From Rhizobium sp. Q54 (GTDB lineage: Bacteria > Pseudomonadota > Alphaproteobacteria > SMXS01), in contig CAMBYA010000011.1 of NCBI GenBank assembly GCA_945872035.1, positions 1 through 17,128 on the forward strand: a DNA stretch of 17,128 nt, given 5' to 3'. The stretch's first letter is position 1. Each line of letters begins with the position of its first letter. Below are positions 14,165 to 17,128 of the stretch, piece by piece. The notes under the pieces are model-generated. The model saw only the letters and a program-made list of their open reading frames with translations, had not been told where the DNA came from and did no database searches. Position numbers and translations under genes: made by a program.

Positions 14165-15733
14165 TCAGCGCTGGGTAACTGTCACCGCAGGCGCAGCGGG
14201 CGACGAGGCGGGCGCAGGCGGCGCCGGTTCGGCCACGGCCGGTTCCGCCTGAGTCTCGCGCAGCGCCGGATCGCCGACCGTGATCCGGTAGGCGGTGTAG
14301 TATTTGTAGATGTTGGAAACATACTCGACGGTCTTGCGGCCCATGGTCTGCGCCGCGGCAAGCTCCACGTTCTGGAACCAGACATTGGGATTGAGCCCGC
14401 TCTTCACCGCCGCATCACGGATGATCTCCAGGTTCTTGGGCCCAACATTATAGCCGACGAACGCCATCAGGGTCCGATTCATCTGGCTGATATTCGGGTC
14501 GTCCAGATATGAATCCGCGATGTACCTGAGATACTTGGCCGCAGCCTCGACATTCCGCGCGGCATCCTTGTCGATGCCCCTGATGCCGACGGCCGAGGTG
14601 GCCGCCGTCGTCGGGGTCATCTGCATCATGCCGACCGGGCCATAGGGATTGCGGGCCTGCTGATTGAGACGCGATTCCTGGTAGCCCAGCGCCATCATCA
14701 TCAGGTGGTCGAAATCGTATGCATCGCCATACTTCTTGAACATGTCGATGGCCTGGTTGAACTTCTCCATCTCGTTCTGGGCCGTCGCATTCGTCGGCAG
14801 AGCGGTCTCGCCGAGATACTTCTTGAGCGAAGCGCCGCCGGCAAAGGTGTCCCCCTTGCCGCGCGCCATGAAGCCCTCCAGCAGCCGCTTGAGCTGCGGA
14901 CTATCCTTGCGCACCGCCCAACCCAGCGCGGTGCCGCTTCGATCCAGGAGATCGCCGTTGACCACGATGCCTGGAATGATGTTGCCCCAGAACGCCGCCA
15001 CGTACCCGTCGACGACAGCGATCGTTAGAAGCCCGCTGCTGACCATCTGCAGCAAGTCCTCATCCTGCAGATCCTCGGGCGCCGTTATCAGCTTGATCGG
15101 CCGCTTGCCCTGGGCTTCGAGCCGGCGGCTGAGCGCGCGCAGCGGCTCGTAGGAGGCATTTGACCGGTGAATGACCACCTCGCGGCCGGACAAGTCTTCG
15201 AGCGTCTCGACGGAGTCGCCGCGCTTGCGCGTGACGATCACCGCGCCGCTATCGGGCGCCAGCGAACCGCCGAAATCGATCTGGCCCTGGCCGTTGACAC
15301 CCACCGTGAGGCCCCCGGCGGCCATGTCGCCCAATCCCGCCATCAGATCGGGCAGCAGGCGCTCCTCGGGCACGGGTGCGAACACCACTTTCAGACCTTT
15401 CTGGCCCTGCTCCGGCGAGGATTGCTGATTGGCCCACTTCTCCAGCGACACCCCGAGGTCGTGGACGACCCCCATCTCCTTTTTCTTGTCATAGAAGAAC
15501 AGTGTCTTGCTGTACGGGACGAGGATCCGGATGACCTGCCGATCCTTCATACCGTCGAGGTCGCCGGTCCAGGGGCTGGGATTGGCGTCGACACGCGATG
15601 GTTCGGGAGCCGGCTTCGGCTTGTCTTCCTTGACGATCACGCGCTTGTGCTTGGGCGGCGCCGTCTCGGCGTGCGCGGCAAGGCCGCCCGCCGACAGGAC
15701 TAGCGCGAGCCCGAGGGCCATCGCCAGTCGCAT
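14165..15733 (-). CDS. MltF-like lytic transglycosylase with solute-binding-protein domain
   Basis: A 522-residue exported protein combining a solute-binding domain (SBP_bac_3 type, about residues 65-310) with a C-terminal soluble lytic transglycosylase domain (about 335-490). This is the layout of MltF, which cleaves the MurNAc-GlcNAc bond of peptidoglycan. The start ATG at 15733 gives a signal peptide MRLAMALGLALVLSAGGLA with cleavage near HAE (21-23). The open frame from 15829 would bury it. There is no lipobox cysteine, so it is probably periplasmic rather than lipid-anchored. The catalytic glutamate is E353 in LGYQESRLN, followed by NPYGPVGMMQMTPTTA (362-377) with Q371, and FVGYNVGPKNL. 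A Lys/Pro-rich linker (26-46) follows the signal, and the tail from residue 494 is Pro/Ala-rich. E. coli MltF has 518 residues. Whether the SBP domain binds a ligand is not shown. Confidence 0.92.
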   Translation of the reverse strand: MRLAMALGLALVLSAGGLAAHAETAPPKHKRVIVKEDKPKPAPEPSRVDANPSPWTGDLDGMKDRQVIRILVPYSKTLFFYDKKKEMGVVHDLGVSLEKWANQQSSPEQGQKGLKVVFAPVPEERLLPDLMAGLGDMAAGGLTVGVNGQGQIDFGGSLAPDSGAVIVTRKRGDSVETLEDLSGREVVIHRSNASYEPLRALSRRLEAQGKRPIKLITAPEDLQDEDLLQMVSSGLLTIAVVDGYVAAFWGNIIPGIVVNGDLLDRSGTALGWAVRKDSPQLKRLLEGFMARGKGDTFAGGASLKKYLGETALPTNATAQNEMEKFNQAIDMFKKYGDAYDFDHLMMMALGYQESRLNQQARNPYGPVGMMQMTPTTAATSAVGIRGIDKDAARNVEAAAKYLRYIADSYLDDPNISQMNRTLMAFVGYNVGPKNLEIIRDAAVKSGLNPNVWFQNVELAAAQTMGRKTVEYVSNIYKYYTAYRITVGDPALRETQAEPAVAEPAPPAPASSPAAPAVTVTQR

Positions 15734-15870
15734 TCCCGTGTCACCACGTCGTGGCCGGATTATTTCAGCGGGCTGAACCAATGCCGCTCCTTTTACCGTC
15801 CAGGGGGCGACATAAAAGCATGGGAACATGCTCTAGGCTACCCCTACAAACAAGGCGCAGGGAGGCGTCG
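15734..15870. promoter_or_regulatory. Upstream region of the transglycosylase gene, with an inverted repeat
   Basis: This gap lies between the transglycosylase start and a possible small plus-strand gene. It carries AGCATG-GGAA-CATGCT (15817-15832), a perfect 6-bp inverted repeat with a four-base centre, and CCACG-T-CGTGG (15744-15754) immediately upstream of the transglycosylase start. Both are operator-like or could fold in RNA. No clear -35/-10 pair was identified on either strand. Confidence 0.35.
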
Positions 15871-16035
15871 CTGACCGAGTACGGCCGTTTCCCCCTCTAC
15901 GCCAAGCGTACCATGCTGCCACACGCATTGCGCGACGGTCAGTTGCTACCCGGCAAATGGGGCTTTTTCGTGCCTTGCGGAGGAGTGGCCGCGCTCGAGA
16001 CGGACACCTGGCGATTCGCTTATCCGCGAGACTGA
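15871..16035 (+). CDS. Possible small protein (54 residues) with a CTG start
   Basis: From CTG at 15871 the plus strand encodes 54 residues (MTEYGRFPLYAKRTMLPHAL, then a tail ending in TWRFAYPRD) to a TGA at 16033-16035. A strong GGGAGG (15860-15865) sits five bases before the CTG. About 72 percent of codons end in G or C. No ATG, GTG or TTG gives a better start: the in-frame ATG at 15913 has no Shine-Dalgarno and would leave 40 residues. The last 16 bases overlap the 3' end of the convergent phosphatase gene. It has one cysteine and no membrane segment. I do not recognise it, and CTG starts are rare, so it may be spurious. Confidence 0.3.
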   Translation: MTEYGRFPLYAKRTMLPHALRDGQLLPGKWGFFVPCGGVAALETDTWRFAYPRD

Positions 16036-17081
16036 AGTTCGGAGAGCTTGATCTCCCGGCTGATCAGGGTGCCGCCGTCCAGGCTCCTCGAGCTGAGGAG
16101 GATGCGCGGGTCCGACGGTGTCCAGTCGATCTGCACGACACCGAAATTCGGTTGCGAGAAGCCCTCCCCGATCCGGTTCCGGTTTGGCGCGACATAGGGC
16201 CATGTCTCGGTAAGGCCACTCGAAGTCATGTCGTACAACGGATAAGGCGATTGCCCCTCGAGACGCGATAGCTCCGTGTAGTGGGTGTCGCCGCTGAGGA
16301 ACAACACGCCGTTTGCCCTGCTGCGGGTCAGCACGGCCAGCATGCGCCGGAACTCATGGGGAAACTGCACCCAGGCTTCCCAGCCCGGATTATCGGCCAG
16401 AAACTGGGTGCTGGTGCCGATCAACCGGATCGCGGCAGGCTGCTTCAACTCGTTCTCGAACCACGCCCATTGCGCCTCGCCCATGAACACCGCCGCAGGG
16501 TCCGGATTGGGAATGTAGGGGCCGCGATCTTCGGGCAGGACGTTGTATCCGAGCAGGGGCGTCCGCCACCAGCGCAGATCGAGCAGGATCACCTGCACGC
16601 GGCGGTCGGGCGGACCGAACAGATATGAGGTGTAGATGCCCTCGCGCACCCGCCGCGGGCTGTCGGCGGGCTCGTTCCAGAAATCGAGGAACATGTCCTT
16701 CGACTCCTGTTTCTTACGATACTCCGCGCCGCCGTCATTGACGCCGTAATCGTGATCGTCCCAGGTCGCGATCACGCGTGATGACGCCTTCAGCTTCTGG
16801 AAGCCGGGCTTGGCGGCAAGCTGGGCGTACTTGGCCCGCAACACCGCCATGTCCTCCGTATCGCCGTAAATGTTGTCGCCCAGAAAGATGAACAGCTCTG
16901 GAGCATAGGCGTTGACCGTGTCCCAGATCGGCTGCTCCTTGTCCTGCTTGGCGCAGGATCCGAAGGCGATCCGGGTCAGCGGCGGCTCGGACTTCGCGTG
17001 CCCCGCCAACGGCGCCAGCGCCGCCAGCGAGGCCATCGCCGCGCCGCCGGCAAGGACGGCTCGGCGAGACACGCCGTCCAC
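16020..17081 (-). CDS. PhoD-like metallophosphatase, Tat-exported
   Basis: A 353-residue member of the PhoD-like phosphatase/phosphodiesterase family, which hydrolyses phosphoesters outside the cytoplasm using metal ions. The start is GTG at 17081 with AAGGAG eight bases upstream. It begins MDGVSRRAVLAGGAAMASLA, a twin-arginine signal (S5-R6-R7-A-V-L10) with likely cleavage after A29 (GHA-KSE). Family motifs are FGSCAKQD with C43, FLGDNIYGD (D69, N70, Y72), TWDDHDYGVND (D108, D109, H110, D111) and SGDTHYTEL (D265, H267). It is shorter than Bacillus PhoD (over 500 residues) because it lacks that protein's extra N-terminal domain, and it fits the compact branch of the family. It begins two bases after the stop of a TonB-dependent receptor, suggesting a shared transcript. 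Substrate is unknown; phosphodiester cleavage or phospholipase D-like activity are options. Confidence 0.92.
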   Translation of the reverse strand: MDGVSRRAVLAGGAAMASLAALAPLAGHAKSEPPLTRIAFGSCAKQDKEQPIWDTVNAYAPELFIFLGDNIYGDTEDMAVLRAKYAQLAAKPGFQKLKASSRVIATWDDHDYGVNDGGAEYRKKQESKDMFLDFWNEPADSPRRVREGIYTSYLFGPPDRRVQVILLDLRWWRTPLLGYNVLPEDRGPYIPNPDPAAVFMGEAQWAWFENELKQPAAIRLIGTSTQFLADNPGWEAWVQFPHEFRRMLAVLTRSRANGVLFLSGDTHYTELSRLEGQSPYPLYDMTSSGLTETWPYVAPNRNRIGEGFSQPNFGVVQIDWTPSDPRILLSSRSLDGGTLISREIKLSELQSRG

Positions 17082-17083
17082 GA

Positions 17084-17128
17084 TCAGAACTCCTTGCTGA
17101 CGGTGACGAAGAACTGGCGCGGCGAACC
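17084..17128 (-). CDS. C-terminal tail of a TonB-dependent receptor (partial, runs off right edge)
   Basis: The last 14 codons of a gene are visible: GSPRQFFVTVSKEF followed by TGA (17084-17086). Alternating hydrophobic residues, G.PR...V..S, and a terminal phenylalanine are the classic last beta-strand of outer membrane barrels, especially TonB-dependent receptors, where the final Phe is recognised by the BAM complex. The phosphatase GTG follows two bases later and its Shine-Dalgarno lies inside these codons. The short length limits confidence, but the frame, stop and spacing are all consistent. Confidence 0.65.
   Translation of the reverse strand, partial: GSPRQFFVTVSKEF

Overview
The window is GC-rich, densely packed DNA from a Gram-negative bacterium. 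It has signal peptides, a lipobox, an RND efflux pump, a TonB-dependent receptor tail and a Tat-exported phosphatase. The base composition, the gene types and the short class I ribonucleotide reductase suggest an alphaproteobacterium (Sphingomonadales- or Rhodospirillales-like). That assignment is an inference, because no rRNA or other marker gene is present. I saw no tRNA, CRISPR array, insertion sequence or phage gene.

Layout. (1) 1-1792, minus strand: an O-acetylhomoserine sulfhydrylase (metY type) cut by the left edge, preceded by a small secreted, charged, helical protein of unknown function. (2) 1937-4472, plus strand: a tight three-gene unit of a short-chain dehydrogenase/reductase, a secreted four-cysteine protein of unknown function whose GTG start overlaps the dehydrogenase stop, and a membrane fatty acid desaturase with three histidine boxes. 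(3) 4473-7852, plus strand: a 315-base leader with a likely pair of NrdR boxes, then nrdA and nrdB overlapping by 10 bases. (4) 7880-13830, minus strand, transcribed right to left: lipoprotein efflux adaptor, RND pump, TesB-like acyl-CoA thioesterase and two small exported proteins. Those two are paralogues of each other and resemble the periplasmic domain of ExbD/TolR without the membrane anchor. (5) 14165-15733, minus strand: an MltF-like lytic transglycosylase. (6) 16020-17128, minus strand: a Tat-exported PhoD-like phosphatase directly downstream of the last codons of a TonB-dependent receptor. A possible 54-residue small protein lies on the plus strand at 15871-16035.

How the genes fit together. 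nrdAB makes deoxyribonucleotides and is probably repressed by NrdR. The dehydrogenase-secreted protein-desaturase unit probably modifies lipids or another hydrophobic substrate. The pump, thioesterase and ExbD-like proteins form one apparent transcription unit concerned with the envelope; it has no outer membrane channel gene in the window. The receptor-phosphatase pair suggests scavenging of phosphate or phosphoesters at the cell surface.

The parts least explained by known families are the two anchorless ExbD/TolR-like proteins (7880-8677) and the secreted protein at 2857-3561. No complete new system is proven here.
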